Source: Haploplasma axanthum (lineage in GTDB: Bacteria > Bacillota_I > Bacilli_A > Acholeplasmatales > Acholeplasmataceae). From it: a stretch of DNA of 64,000 nt. The notes below the pieces were generated by a model that saw only the letters and a program-made list of their open reading frames with translations, was not told where the DNA came from and searched no databases. The position numbers and the translations under genes are program-made. Shown one piece after another: positions 1 through 16,500 of the stretch. The stretch covers positions 1,550,001 through 1,614,000 of the forward strand of contig NZ_LR215048.1 of NCBI RefSeq assembly GCF_900660745.1, in the 5' to 3' direction. The first letter of the stretch is position 1; every line of letters begins with the position of its first letter.

Positions 1-3000
1 CTGAATAACTAACGTAATCATCTTGTGGATCTAATTTCCAGCCCATAAATTCATAAGCTAGTTTACTGTATTGTGTTGGTAAAACATTGGTTGATTGGCC
101 AAATGTCACTACCTCAGACACAGTTTGCGCACCATCAATATCCATAACATAGTAATAAATTGTGAAGCGATCTGGTATAAAGAGTGGTGATGTTTGAATA
201 TCTTGCGTAATATTAGTCAAATCTTTATCCCAACGATCAAATGAATACCCTTTACGTTTTGCTGTTGGAATTGGATCTGTGTATAGGTTAATTGATTCCC
301 CATATTTTTTAGTAATCTTGACCTGCTTATTACCGTCGTAGTTAAATGTGATGGTAAACAAACGGTCTTTTCTTTCAAATAATGGTTTAATATGCATTTC
401 TTGGGTCACTTCATCAAACGACTGATCCCAACCAATAAATTCGTAGTAGTATCTTTCCGTCATTTCTTTAGTTGGTATTCTACTTGGTGATACTGCTGCA
501 CTACCATGTTCTATATGTTGTGCATCAAGTACTAGTCCATTACCATCATAGAAATATACGAAATATTTAACTTTTACTATTTTATATCGTGCAACATAGG
601 ATACATCTTCGGTTAATTCATCAGCCACTGGTAAATCCCAACCAATGAATTCATATTTAAAAGATGCATCCTCAGATGTTTTAGTCGGTGCTGCTGGTGG
701 TATGATTTTAGTACCGTATGGTCCTTTGATTTGTTTTAAGATTGTAATACCATCTTCATCATAGAATGTATACATATAAAGTCTTGTTACAGTTACATAT
801 CTAATTTGAACAATAGTATCATCTGTAATATAGTTAAATGATTTATCCCAACCCGCAAACACATATACTTCTTTGTAAGTTGGTGGTTTTTGTGGAAGAT
901 TTTCTGGTTCTGAAGCTCCAGTTCCATACTTAACCAATTGTCTATTAAATGGTAATCCATTTTCATCAACAAATGTTACCTCATATTCAACGAGTTCATG
1001 ATTAAACACTGCATCAATAATTAAATCTGTTTTAACATTTTCTGGTTTTTGATTCCACATTCTAAAGTAATAATGATATTGCTTAGTCGATAATTTCGTT
1101 GGTATTTCCTTTGGAATCATACCATTGGTGCCATAAGGAACTATTTGTACCTCACCAAAAATATCACCATTGCCATCATAATAAGTAACCGTATATGTTC
1201 TAACTGTTTCATCAAAAATCGGTCTAAATTCTAGATTTTCTAACAAGAATACTGGAATTTCATTATCCCATTCCACGAAAGTGTACACATATTGTGGTGT
1301 CATGTTCTTAGTTGGTGGAACTGGTTTTTCAATTGGTGTACCATAAGGTGCAGTTACTTTGAGATATTCCTTACCATCTGCATCATAGAAAATATAAGTA
1401 TATTCTTGTTTTTCTTCTACTACAATTAAAGTTATCAGCGTATCTTCTGATATTACTTTAAATTGACGACTCCAAATAAAACTGTACTTATGTTCTTCTG
1501 TATCTTCTGGTAATGTAATCAATGCTGCATCTGGTGCTGTGGCTGATTGACCATATTTTACATGTTCTTCTTTAATAACTTTACCGTCATCATATGCGAA
1601 TACAACACGATACGTTCTCTCAACTTCTTTAAATAGTGCAGTAATCACGCGGTCCTCTTTGACTTGTGTTAATGGTTTATCCCAACCCACAAACTCATAA
1701 ACATATTGTTTAGTAGCTTCTTTTGTTGGCATATATCCTATGTCAATTGGATTTGGTGCATCTTGATTCCAGTAAACTTCATAACTGACCAGTTCATTAC
1801 CGTCACCATCAATAAATTTCACAATATTAACATTTGAATATTGTTTGTACTCTGCAATAGCAATTAAATCTTTAGTAATAAATGTTACATCTTCACTCCA
1901 TCCAGTAAATTCAAAGCGATAATTTGGATCTTCACTTTCCCTTATTGGGGTTTCATTCGGAAGGATGGCATCACTACCATATTGTACTTTTTCATGTCTT
2001 AATAATTCCGTTCCATCATAATTTTGGAATATTACTTCATAATATCTAGGCACTAACGCATATTCAGCAGTGATGACTCGATCTTCTTTAACTTCTTCAA
2101 AATCACCTTGCCATCCAACGATTGCCCAAACAAAATCATCATCAACAAAATTAATATCAATTAATCTAATTGGGTCAGTTGCATCCTTACCATATTCAAC
2201 TGTTTGAACAATTAATATGACAACTTCTTTAAGTACGTTTTGTCCCATGAATGTTACTTTATACCATCGTTGCACACTATCAAATTGTGCATCAACGACC
2301 ATATTTTCAACTACAGAATCAAAGGATTTGTTCCAACCAATAAATAAGTAATAAAGATCATCAGTTGGTGTCTTTGATGCTTCATTTGGTGCGATAGCAG
2401 ATTTACCATACTCAACATGTTGCGTACTAATAATCTTGCCGTCACCATCTTTAAATATTACTTCAAATGTTTTAGTAATTTCTTCATAGACTGGTCTAAT
2501 ATCAAGATTATCTTGAACATTGGTGTGTGGTGTATCCCACCCAATAAACTCATAGCGATACATTGGTGTATCTAGTTTATTTGGTGCTTGTGGAGCAATC
2601 GCGTTACGACCAAATTCAATGTTTGGTTGGATAGAGATGACTTGTCCATTTGCATCATAGAATGTGACTGTATAATAACGATCAACTTCTTTAAATTCAG
2701 CATAAATATCTAAATCCGATTCAACATCAGTAAATGCTCTACTCCATTTAGTAAAGACATATACTTTATCTGTTGTTTTGTTTTTTGTCGGTACGGCACT
2801 TGGTGTTTTGATGTCGTCCCCACGCAATACGTGTTGCGTTTCAATTAATCGCCCATTGCCGTCAAAGAATCTAACAATATAGTAGTTATAGACGGCTTCA
2901 AAAATAGCTTCAATAGTTAAATCACTATAAACTTTACCGACTGTTTGAATGGTTTCACCATTTAACTGCCATGAAAGGAAGTTATAGATGATTTGATTAG

Positions 3001-4560
3001 TATTTGTTTTGTACGGTGTTGGTAGATTAAATACCGTACCATGTTTTACATCATAAACTGTTGTTTGATTACCATTGATAATTGTCACTTTATATTTAAT
3101 ATCTTGAGTAACATAGGCAGGCTCAAATGCCATATTGTCTTCAACAAAATCAAAGTAGCCTGTTCCGGAAACAAGTTTCCATGAAGTAAATACATTTTGG
3201 GTGTCCTCTCTACCTGTTGAAGGTAGTTTAGGCAATGGTTCGATTGCTGACATACCATATTCGATTTGTTGTTGATCAACAATCATCTTAACACCATTAA
3301 CCCAGCCATAAAAGACAACTGCGTAGTACTTATCTACTGGCGTAAATTGAGCTGTAATGATTGTATCTTCTGTAATATCTTTAAGTGTTCTATCCCAACC
3401 AGTAAACTTAAATCCAAATTGATCGCTTGCTTTTTTAGTAGGTCTTCCTGGATCTGTTGCATGTTCTCCATATAACACTGTTTGAGTCGAAAATACTTCA
3501 TCATTACCATCTTTAAATGTTACTGTAAATGGTCTTAATGATTCTTCAAATTGGGCTTTTACAATCGTATTTTCACCAATTTGTTTATACGTATCTTCCC
3601 AACCAATGAATTTATAAACATGTGAATTTGTTGCATCTTTAGTCGGTATTAAATCCGGTAGTGGTGATTCTGATAAGTACTCTACATCTTTGATAATCAT
3701 GAAAATATCACCATTGCCATCAACAAACGTTACATCCCAATATCGTTTGATTTGTTGGAATAAAGCATTAACTGTCATATCTTCTGTCACATACGTATAT
3801 TCTTTATCCCAACCAATAAATTTATAAGCTTTTAAATCATGATGTTCTTTTCTTGGCAATCCACTTGGTGTAGCTGCCGACTCTCCATAAGCAACATCTT
3901 GCATATTATATACTTTTCCATTGCCATCAATAAATCGAACAATATAGTAACGAGTTTTAGATTCATACTGCGCAGTAACAGTCATATTTTCTGTAACTTC
4001 GCTAATATCTTTATCCCAACCACTAAATACATATGTATATCGTTCATCCATTGCTTTAGTTGGTCTTTGATCTGGCTCTAGAGCGCGTGTTTTATATTCC
4101 ACTTTTCTTGTAACAAGCGGTGTTCCATCGCTATTTACGAATGTGACGTCATACCAACGATCAACCTCTTTGAAAATTGGATTTATTGTTTTTGATTCAT
4201 ATATTAATTCTTCAAAATTAAAGTCCCATGCAATAAACTGATATGCTATATCATCGTGGTAAAGTTTTGTCGGTATGATTTGTGTCTCAACTGCTTTTTT
4301 CCCATACTCTGCTTTTTCTTGTTTTATTACGACACCATCACCATTTAAATATGTGATGTTATAATAACGATCTTTCTCAGTATATGTTGCATAAATTTTA
4401 ATGTCTTTTTCAATACGTTGTGTTACATCAAAGTTCCAACTATCAAAGAAATAAACTTTAGTTGCACTTGGATTCTTACTTGGTACTACATCTGATAATT
4501 CAATAAATCCACCATGTTCAATAACAAGACTATCTACAACTTTATTATTTCCATCAATAA
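1..4560 (-). repeat. Array of about 22 InlB B-type repeats, about 210 bp each
   Basis: The FxGWD/FxGWE motif recurs about every 210 bp (near 430, 640, 850, 1680, 2335, 2540, 3400, 3600, 3810, 4020 and others). Units are diverged at DNA level, unlike the 1.9-kb repeat in the same gene, so this array is older. The fold is a beta-grasp-like spacer that extends ligand-binding regions away from the cell in known proteins. Confidence 0.85.
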
Positions 4561-7500
4561 ACGATACCGTATGTTTAGCAATTTCCCAATGAGCTACAAG
4601 TGTGATATCTTCCTCATGGCTAAAGATGCTTAAACTCAAGCCTTCTTTATCAGTATATTTTGTTCTAGTTCCATCTTCATCTACTAAATACCAACCTTCA
4701 AGTTCATATCCAAACTTAAAAGGAACGACCGATTTATAATGATAATTAAACATAACATATTGGAACATGTCTGTATTTCGTTCGGTAGCACCATTGTAAT
4801 CATAGTTTATTTTATATAATGTTGTTTGTGTTGAGTCTTTTGATAATTCTTTAGTTAAAGCTGCATTATCTGCTGCAGCAAACACTCTTAATTGCGGATA
4901 ATTTTGATTAGGATCCATATTTAAGTTGGTTGCCCAATCGGTAGTTGGTAAATTCATTTGTAAACTACCAGAACCCAATGCATTAGCACCTATCATATAG
5001 TTTTTATCCAAACCATATACGCTATCTGCCTGGTTTGAATTACCGATTGCTTTGGTAGGTTTCTTATAACCGTTAGCATCACGATATGCACTCAAGATAC
5101 GACTATCAAAATAACTATAACTAATAAAATCTTGTTCTAAAAATCCAGCAATCGCTCCAACATTATCTTTGCCATAAATTACCCCAATGTTGTAGGAATA
5201 TGCCAAGCGATTCTTAACCATACCAGCGATACCGCCTGTATAGTTGTACCCTGTAACCGCACCTTTATTATAGACATTTTCAATTTTACCTTCATGATAA
5301 CCTGCAATACCACCTGTATAGTCTCTTCCATCAATAGTTGCTTGATTGTAAACATCATGAATGTTTCCTAGATTATAACCTGCGATACCAGCTGTATAGT
5401 TATAACCTTTGATTTGACCAGACACTGATAAATTATAAACATGTCCATGTGTACCAATATAACCAAATAGTCCTTGATAATCTTTATTTTCATTTAATTT
5501 TATTTTAAAGTTTGCTTTACTACCATCTAAACTACCTTCAAATGGTTTGTTAGCACTACCGATTGCTGTAAATATGTAATTGAGTGTTTCATCAGCAAAG
5601 TCAAATTGTGTAACACCTGGTTTGACTCTAAAATATACTCCTTCATAGGTATTTCCACTATTAACGGTTTCAGCTAATGCGATAACATCTGATTCATCGG
5701 TAAGTATGTACGGATTTGCTTGTGTTCCATCACCTTCCATGAATGTGATAGATCTTACAGATTCTAAGGAATCATTTTTAACAAGTTCGATTGTACTATT
5801 AGCAAAACCAATTATTTGTGGATAGAAAGAATACTTATCATATGAAAGTGCAGTCTTAAAAGATCCGCCATAATAGAAGTTCATTTGACGTGATTTTGTT
5901 CCAATACTATCTTGTGCAATCATTTGTCCATGATATAAACCTTTCACACTTGTGGTGTCTGGTTTATCAAAATTTCCGAATGCTTTTTCTGGTTTAGTTG
6001 CTACGCTTGGTTTATAATTTTTTAAAACATTGATATCATAATATGATCTTGTAACTGAACCTCCAGTCAATTGACCAATAATCATACCAATTTCATGTTT
6101 TCCATTAACAAATCCTGACACATAAGCATCAAACAATTGTCCAGAATCCATTTTACCAATGATACCACCTGCTAATGATTCTTTCACTCGTACTGTTCCT
6201 GAATGATATACAACATGTATTTCAGAACCACCAACATTTTGTAAGCCCGCGATACCACCAGCTCCATCGCTTTCAGCATAAATGCTACCATCATTAAATG
6301 AATCCGCAATGAGTCTAGCATTTTCTCCTGCGATACCACCTGCATACGTATTTTGTGCAGTAATATTGGCTGTATTGTAAGTTCTAATAATTTCGCCTCT
6401 ATTAATACCAGCGATACCACCAATCATACTACGACCACTAATATTACCTTTATTATAACTATCTTGAATATTGCCTTCATTTTCTCCAGCAATACCACCA
6501 ACAAATGAACCAATTGATTCAACAATACCCAAGTTAAAGGTATTTTTAATCGTACCACCATTCACACCTGTGATACCACCAACACTATTACCCGATTCTG
6601 AGTTTGAGCCAAATGTTTTAATGAATACACTGCTTGTCACCTGTGCAATCGTTCCATAGTTACGCCCAGCTACCGCGCCAACATAACTACGTCCAAATAC
6701 TGTTCCTGAAATACTAAAGTTATTCACATTAGCTTGGTTACCTAATGTATGGAACAATGCTTGATAGTCTTGATCCTTGCTATCAAGAGTAATTATAAAA
6801 TTGGCACCATTTCCATTAAGTTTTGCATTAAAGAATGCTTGATCATTACCAATTGGTTTAAATGCTACATCTTTGATCGTTAAATCAATAACTTTAACCC
6901 CATCTGCAACCTTAAAGTGTTTTCCCGTAAAATCATTACCATTTAATAAGAATTCATCAATGGTCATTAAATCATAACCATCATAGATAAGATATGGATC
7001 TTGAAGTGTACCATTACCAGTCAATCGTTGATCTCTAACTGAAATTTTTGAATGTTCTTGTCTTGTTGTATCTTTAGTTGTAAAATATAAAATCTCTGGA
7101 TAATATGATGTGAAATCATTACCTTTTCTTAAATTATAATACTCTTTAGAAATGTTCATTTGCTCATCATTATTTCCAATAGCGTATAAACCTGTCATTT
7201 GTTCGAGTGTTAAAGACTTAACATCCATTGTATCTTCAACTTGATAAATTGCTGACTTCACTGGAGCAAACACTTTTTGTGCCTTTTGCGGTATAACATT
7301 TTCACTGTCATAATAAAGTTTTTCAACAGTACCATAGTTAAAAACAACAAGTCCTGCAACATATGATTGTCCAATAATATGTCCTGCTGCATATGAAGTA
7401 TGAATATCTCCATAATTCATAGCTACGAGTCCAGCAATATATCCTTGTCCGGTTTCAATGTTACCAGTATTATAGACATCTTGGACATGACCATAGTTTA

Positions 7501-10500
7501 TTGCTGTAATGCCTCCAACATAGTTTCCACTAGCTGTTACATCACCATGATTAAAACTGAATCTAATGGTTCCATTGTCCAGATTATTACCTACGAGTCC
7601 ACCAACATTAGCATGATCAGACTTAATATTTCCCATATTATAACTATATTCAATGATGGCTTCTCCGGCATTTACACCTGCAAGTCCACCAACAAAATCA
7701 CCAAATGCTTGAATTTTTCCAGTGTTGTAACTATTTATTATGTTTGCTTTGTTATATCCTGCGATACCGGCAATATGGGTATCTCCCGTAATTGTCGCTT
7801 CATTGATTACATTTTCTAATATCGATTGATTATATCCTACGATACCTGCTGTGTAATTTTTACCTGTAACCTTACCTGTTACTGTTAAATTTTTAATACT
7901 TGCATTTTCAGCAGCATAACCAAATAATCCTTGATAATCTGCAGTTTTATTAATGTTTAGATTAAATATTGCACCATTACCATCAAAATGACCTTTAAAT
8001 GGTGTAATTACTGAACCAATCGCTAAATAATCTAATTTAGCAATTGCTAAATCAAATATTAGTTTTTCTTTATATACCTTAAAATAGATATTTTCAGTAT
8101 CGGTTCCTTGAAGTACGATAAGGCTTAATGCTTTCATATCAGAGTTTGATATGATTAAATATGGATTTTCTTCTGTTCCATCGCCTTGGAAAATTTGTCT
8201 TTCAACAGAATCCAGAGAATCCATTTTAATGTATGATAAAGTACTGTCTGCAAAAGCAGTTAACTGTGGATGATATGCTTGATATGCTTGATTTGATCTA
8301 AACTTAAAGATACCATCATCAAAGACTGCATCTGGTAGATAACCGCCACTTAATGCCGCTGTAGTAAGACCTTTTATGTCATCTTTATCGACTAAACCTG
8401 CAATGGCTGTGGTTGCTTTAGTGCCAGATAGTTTAGATGTCATCATAACTGACATATCATAATACAAGTTTTTAGCAATAGCATTACCATCGGCTGTTCC
8501 AAGTACACCACCCGGTTGTCCTACTGCGGTAGTAACACCTACACTATATCCATTTTGAACAGTACCTGAGACATAACCAACTAGACCACCAACATAGTAT
8601 CTACCATGAATATTTCCTGTATTGTACACATTTTCTATTAAACTATTTCTTGCTTGTCCACCTGCAATACCACCAACATGGTCGTAATTTGTTATTTTAA
8701 TATTTGCTATATTGTATGCATTTCTAATCGTACCATCATTATAACCAACAATACCGCCAGCATAATAATCATATGCCACGACAGTTGCTTGATTATAGAC
8801 GTTTTCTATAAGTCCCCAGTTTCGTCCAGCAATACCACCAACAAAACGACGTGCTTCCAGTTTACCTGTTACATATAAGTTTTTAACAACACCTGAAGAA
8901 CCAATGTAGCCAAAAAGTCCTTGATACCAAGCATCAATTTTTAAATTTACATTAAATTTGGTAAATGTACCATCAAAAGATCCTTCAAATTTATAAGATT
9001 CGTTTCCAATTGGCACATAGTTTGGTGTCAAAGTAGTTAAGTCAATTTCTTCGACTTCATCAGCTACTTTAAAGTAAATACCTTTTAGATTGTTTCTTGC
9101 AATAATAAGGTCAGAAACTGCTTTCATATCATCAGCATTTCTAATAATATATGGGTCATCTTCTAATCCAGTTCCCTCTTTAAATCTCATTGCAGAAACA
9201 GATTTTTTAGATAAATCAACAATTATCTTAGTTTTATGTTTACCAAAATAAGTTAATTGTAGGTAATAGATTTCAAAACTATAAGGTGTAAGTGGTAACC
9301 ATTTACTTGTATCATTAAAACCAAAACTATCTAGTTTACCATTATGCATAACAGCTGAACTTAGTCCTAAAACATCTACAGTTTCGGCTTGATTTCCAAT
9401 TGCTTTTTGCGGTTTTAATGCATTTGATACTTTATATATGTCGGCAATTTCTTTATCGTAATATAGTCTTTCTGCAGTTCCTTCATTGTATCCAATGACT
9501 CCACCTAGTGTCGAATTACTTTGCCCTGATATTTTAGCAACAGCATACCCATCATTTATTGTACCTTTATTCAGTCCAATAATACCACCAACGTTATTTC
9601 TGGCATTTAATGTTGAAATATAATATGTGTTGTTTAAATCACCTGCATTATAACCAATAATACCACCAACATTATCACGTCCATTGATTTTAGCAGTACT
9701 ATACACGGTATGAACAAGTCCTTGATTATAACCTACAACTGACCCAACATAGTCATTAGCTTCTATTTGTCCTGAAATTGACAATTGATAGATAACTGAT
9801 TGAGATCCTGTGAAACCAAAGAGACCTTGATAATCTTTACTACCTTGTAAACTCAATTTAAAGTTAACACCACTACCATTAAACTGTCCATTAAATGGTA
9901 TGGCTTGTGTTCCTATTGGCACGTAGCTTAATCCTGGTTGTGTCATATCAAATTCTGATGCATTATCTCTAACTCTGAAGTAAACATCCGTAAAATCTTC
10001 ACCTTTTGATACTAAATTTGATAATATCACCATATCAAATTCATTAACAATGATGTATGGCGATGCATCAGTACCTAATCCAGCAAAAATATAGGATTTA
10101 ACCGATTCATACGAATCCTCTTTGATACTTGGATATTTACCTTCAGCAAATACTTTTAATTGGGGATAATATGCATTGACACCATCATTTGCTATATAAA
10201 TCCATTGATTTCTATCAAATGATAATTGAGTTTCTCCTGTTAAATATGCTTTCCCAATGCCTTTTACATCTTCCTTATCTAATGCATTGTTAATCGCTTG
10301 TACTGGTTTAACACCAACCGTTCTTGTGTCAGCATCAATGATTGATGCATCATAATAGCTATTAGTTACGGCTGAGATACCTGCTAGATTACCAACGATT
10401 CCACCAACAATACTACCACCACGAATGGTTGCTGCATTATAAGCATTATGAATAAGCCCATTGTTTAAATAACTTGCAATACCAGCTGCATAATCAGCAG

Positions 10501-13500
10501 TTGCAGTGATATCGCCAGTATTATATGCATATGATATTTGTGTTCCGTTTTCAGCATTACCAACAATCCCTGCTACAACTCGTCGTCCCGTAATACTTGC
10601 ATCATTGTAAACATGATTAAGTTTAGTCACACCGGCTGTCGTTTTATTGGCTAATCCGACAATCCCACCAATATGTGCACCCGTTGCAATAACAACTGCC
10701 TTATTATATACATTTGAAATAGTTGTATTTAGTGCATATCCAACAACGGCAGCTGAATTGTCAGCACCGCTTACTTGTCCTGTCGTACTAAAATTCTTTA
10801 ATGTTGCATTTTCAGTAACACTAAACAAGCCTGCAAAATTGCCGCCCTTGATATTAATCTTAAATGTTACGCCATTACCATCAAATATACCTTTAAAACG
10901 TCTACTATCAGAGCCTATAGGAGAAAAAGTCATATTTTTACTGATAAGTTCTTCGTTTTCATTAGTTAAATCGATTGTTTGTACACCATCTAATACTTTG
11001 AAATATATACCAGATAAACTATCTTCTTTCGCTACCTCAGTTAATACCACCATATCCTCAGCATTTCTAATGATATAAGGACTATTTTCATCACCATTGC
11101 CTGAAGCAAATCGAATAATTCTAACTGATTCAATTGAATTTGTTGTGACTGTTGATCCAAAGGATGCAAAACTAGTTAACTGAGGGAAATAGTCCCACAT
11201 ACCTGTTTTATTTTTAACTGTCCACATTGTACTATCAAAATTCATGGTGTTGAGATTAAACATCTCTTCTTTACCTAAGCCTGTAACATCATCAGAATTT
11301 TGCTGATTTCCAATCGCAAAACTTGGTTTTTGTAATCCATTCCCTGGACTATAAAACTCTATCATTGTTTTATTATAATAAAGATTTGCTAAACTTCCAG
11401 TATTAAATCCGGTGACTCCACCTACATATTGTGTAGCATGTACACGTGCGCTGCTATAACCATTTTCTATACTACCTTGATTATATCCAGTTATACCGCC
11501 CGCATATTTTCCACTAGCAAATATATGTCCTGTATTATATGTCATACTTAAAGAACCACCATTATAACCGATGACTCCACCTATATATTGACTACCTTCT
11601 ATTGTAGCAACGTTATATACATTTTCGACAGTACCGTCATTGTAGCCAATGACTCCACCGACATATTCTTGTGCTCTTACATTTCCTTTTACAGCTAGAT
11701 TAGCTACTGTTGATTCTTGTGAAATATATCCAAATAAGCCTTGATAATTTGAAGTCGCATTAATATTTAATATAAAAGTTGCATGACTACCATCAAAATG
11801 ACCTTTGAATGGCGTATTTTTCGAACCAATACCAGTAAAACCATTGGTTGTTAAATCAAACACCATAGCTCCAGCTGCCACTTTATAGTAAGTATCTTCT
11901 GCATCAAAATCATTTGTAATTGCATTTGAAAGATTAAGCATATCTTGCGCTGTACGTATCAAATATGGACTATCCTTGGTACCATCACCCATAAATGGAT
12001 TGGTTCGAACTGATAAAACGGAGTCTCTCTTTACCGTATTACTCTCATGATTAGCGAAAACTTTTAATTGAGGATAATACGCATAATTTCCTTCAATTAA
12101 TCTAAATTCCCAAATAGATGAACTAAATCCTCGATTAAGTAATCCATTTTCGATCATGGATACTTTGTCTAAGCCTTGTCCACTAATAGCCGTTGATGGC
12201 TTGTAAGGTTTTGTAGGTTTGTAATTGATAAGAATTGATGCATCATAATAAAGTCGTGCTCTTGTATTTCTATTGTAACTTGCCGATTGATCAGTTCCGA
12301 TAACGCCGCCCACGGATTGCTGTCCTGCTGATACTAATCCTGCACTATAACTATCTGTTATCTCATTTTGCTTCGTATCATATGCTGCATACGCATATCC
12401 GACGATACCACCCGCTTGTGCTTCGGCTATTATCTCTCCTCTGTTATACGTATGATTAATCGTTCCTTGATTTAAGTGTCCGACGATGCCCCCTGCTCTG
12501 GTCGCTGTCGCTGTCACATCTCCACTATTATAACTTTGTGTCAATAACCCTGTTCCATGATTTCCGACAATCCCTCCAACATAATTTGTTCCTTTTATAT
12601 TGGCTTTATTGTAAACATTGGTTATCGTTCCTGATTCTTTATATCCAACGATGCCCCCAACGTTATCTTTTCCTATCACTTGTCCTGTTACTGATAAATT
12701 CTTTATCGTTCCATATCCAAAGTGTCCAAATAATCCTTGGAAACTTGCTTCACTATTTATATTTACTGTGAATTCAACATTGCTACCATCAAAACTTCCA
12801 TAAAATGGATGACTATTATTTCCTATTGGAATAAAATTTCCTAAATCCATTTCCGTAACATTTATATCCATTTTAAAGAAGAAACCTTTAAAGGTATTAC
12901 CTTTTTCAATTTTTTCTTTTAAATCCTCAATATCTTCAATCGTATATATCCAAAATGGAAACTCTTCAGTTCCTAATCCACCCTCAATATTTATCTTAAC
13001 TGATTCTTCCGATTGTACTCTAATTGGTTCATAGCTGTCATTAGAAAATACTGCCAATTGTGGATAATAAGCATCTGTTTTAGTACTTTCCTTAAATACC
13101 CAGCCAGTACCAAACTTCCCACTCATTTGTGAGAACATAATACCGCTATTGAGTCCTTGCCCACTTGGATCAGTCGATGGTTTATACTTTTTGCTTTGAT
13201 CGTAATTTGCGATAACCGTAATGTCATAATAGAGATTCGTTCTAACATTTCTATTGTAACTTGCCGATTGATTAAGACCAATAACCCCACCAGTTGTCGT
13301 GGAATTATTTGATGTTACTGTGCCTGAACTGTAAACATTGGTAATCTCATTTTGTTTCGTATCATAAGCCGCATGTGCATATCCTACAATTCCACCTGCT
13401 TGATCAAGTGAAATAATTTCTCCTCGATTATAGGCATTGGTAAGCAGTCCTTGTCCCATGTATCCAACAATGCCACCTGCTGTATTTCGCGTTGCTTCAA

Positions 13501-16500
13501 TTCTAGCTGTATTATAGACATTTCTAACTGTTCCTGATTCTTGCCAGCCAACGATTCCACCTACAAAATCATATCCTGTAATGCTTCCCGATATCGAAAC
13601 ATTCTCTATTAACCCTGTTCTTATATGACCAAATAACCCTTGTAACTCAAGAGCTGGTTTATCAATGTTTAATATGAAATTAACGCTGTTTCCATCAAAT
13701 GTTCCTTCAAATGGATATGTTCTAGTTCCGATTGCTATGAAATCTTCTAAATCAATTTCATTTATATTATCATCCACTTTAAAATAATACCCAATAAACG
13801 TATTACCTGCTGCTACTTTTTTAGATAATTCATCCATGTCTTCTTTAGTTCTAATCAAGAATGGAATATCTTTAGTACCTAATCCATCCCCAACTTCATA
13901 AGAAACTGAATTAAAGGAATCTCCACTAATATCTGTTTTACTGTGGTTTGCGAAAACTAACAATTGTGGATAATATGCTGTAGTTCCATTTTTTGGCTCA
14001 TAATGCCAAATACCTGTCGACATTTTTAATAAATCAAATCCACCATAAAGTAATTGTGCACTCGTAAGTCCGTATTGAGCACCAATAGCTACACTTGGTT
14101 TATATGTTTTTGGCTGATCATACTGTACTAAAATAGACGTATCATAATAAAGTCGTGCTCTTGTATTTCTATTGTAACTTGCCGTTTGATCCGTTCCGAT
14201 AACGCCGCCCACGGATTGCTGTCCTGCTGATACTAATCCTGCACTATAACTATCTGTTATCTCATTTTGCTTCGTATCATATGCTGCATACGCATATCCA
14301 ATGATACCACCCGCTTGTGCTTCGGCTATTATCTCTCCTCTGTTATACGTATGATTAATCGTTCCTTGATTTAAGTGTCCGACGATGCCCCCTGCTCTGG
14401 TCGCTGTCGCTGTCACATCTCCACTATTATAACTTTGTGTCAATAACCCTGTTCCATGATTTCCGACAATCCCTCCAACATAATTTGTTCCTTTTATATT
14501 GGCTTTATTGTAAACATTGGTTATCGTTCCTGATTCTTTATATCCAACGATGCCCCCAACGTTATCTTTTCCTATCACTTGTCCTGTTACTGATAAATTC
14601 TTTATCGTTCCATATCCAAAGTGTCCAAATAATCCTTGGAAACTTGCTTCACTATTTATATTTACTGTGAATTCAACATTGCTACCATCAAAACTTCCAT
14701 AAAATGGATGACTATTATTTCCTATTGGAATAAAATTTCCTAAATCCATTTCCGTAACATTTATATCCATTTTAAAGAAGAAACCTTTAAAGGTATTACC
14801 TTTTTCAATTTTTTCTTTTAAATCCTCAATATCTTCAATCGTATATATCCAAAATGGAAACTCTTCAGTTCCTAATCCACCCTCAATATTTATCTTAACT
14901 GATTCTTCCGATTGTACTCTAATTGGTTCATAGCTGTCATTAGAAAATACTGCCAATTGTGGATAATAAGCATCTGTTTTAGTACTTTCCTTAAATACCC
15001 AGCCAGTACCAAACTTCCCACTCATTTGTGAGAACATAATACCACTATTGAGTCCTTGCCCACTTGGATCAGTTGATGGTTTATACTTTTTGCTTTGATC
15101 GTAATTTGCGATAACCGTAATGTCATAATAGAGATTCGTTCTAACATTTCTATTGTAACTTGCCGATTGATTAAGACCAATAACCCCACCAGTTGTCGTG
15201 GAATTATTTGATGTTACTGTGCCTGAACTGTAAACATTGGTAATCTCATTTTGTTTCGTATCATAAGCCGCATGTGCATATCCTACAATACCACCTGCTT
15301 GATCAAGTGAAATAATTTCTCCTCGATTATAGGCATTGGTAAGCAGTCCTTGTCCCATGTATCCAACAATGCCACCTGCTGTATTTCGCGTTGCTTCAAT
15401 TCTAGCTGTATTATAGACATTTCTAACTGTTCCTGATTCTTGCAAGCCAACAATACCGCCGACATAATCATAGCCTATCACACTACCCGATACTGAAACA
15501 TTCTCTATTAGCCCTGTTCTTATATGACCAAATAACCCTTGTAACTCAAGAGCTGGTTTATCAATGTTTAATATGAAATTAACGCTGTTTCCATCAAATG
15601 TTCCTTCAAATGGATATGTTCTAGTTCCGATTGCTATGAAATCTTCTAAATCAATTTCATTTATATTATCATCCACTTTAAAATAATACCCAATAAACGT
15701 ATTACCTGCTGCTACTTTTTTAGATAATTCATCCATGTCTTCTTTAGTTCTAATCAAGAATGGAATATCTTTAGTACCTAATCCATCCCCAACTTCATAA
15801 GAAACTGAATTAAAGGAATCTCCACTAATATCTGTTTTACTGTGGTTTGCGAAAACTAACAATTGTGGATAATATGCTGTAGTTCCATTTTTTGGCTCAT
15901 AATGCCAAATACCTGTCGACATTTTTAATAAATCAAATCCACCATAAAGTAATTGTGCACTCGTAAGTCCGTATTGAGCACCAATAGCTACACTTGGTTT
16001 ATATGTTTTTGGCTGATCATACTGTACTAAAATAGACGTATCATAATAAAGTCGTGCTCTTGTATTTCTATTGTAACTTGCCGTTTGATCCGTTCCGATA
16101 ACGCCGCCCACGGATTGCTGTCCTGCTGATACTAATCCTGCACTATAACTATCTGTTATCTCATTTTGCTTCGTATCATATGCTGCATACGCATATCCAA
16201 TGATACCACCCGCTTGTGCTTCGGCTATTATCTCTCCTCTGTTATACGTATGATTAATCGTTCCTTGATTTAAGTGTCCGACGATGCCCCCTGCTCTGGT
16301 CGCTGTCGCTGTCACATCTCCACTATTATAACTTTGTGTCAATAACCCTGTTCCATGATTTCCGACAATCCCTCCAACATAATTTGTTCCTTTTATATTG
16401 GCTTTATTGTAAACATTGGTTATCGTTCCTGATTCTTTATATCCAACGATGCCCCCAACGTTATCTTTTCCTATCACTTGTCCTGTTACTGATAAATTCT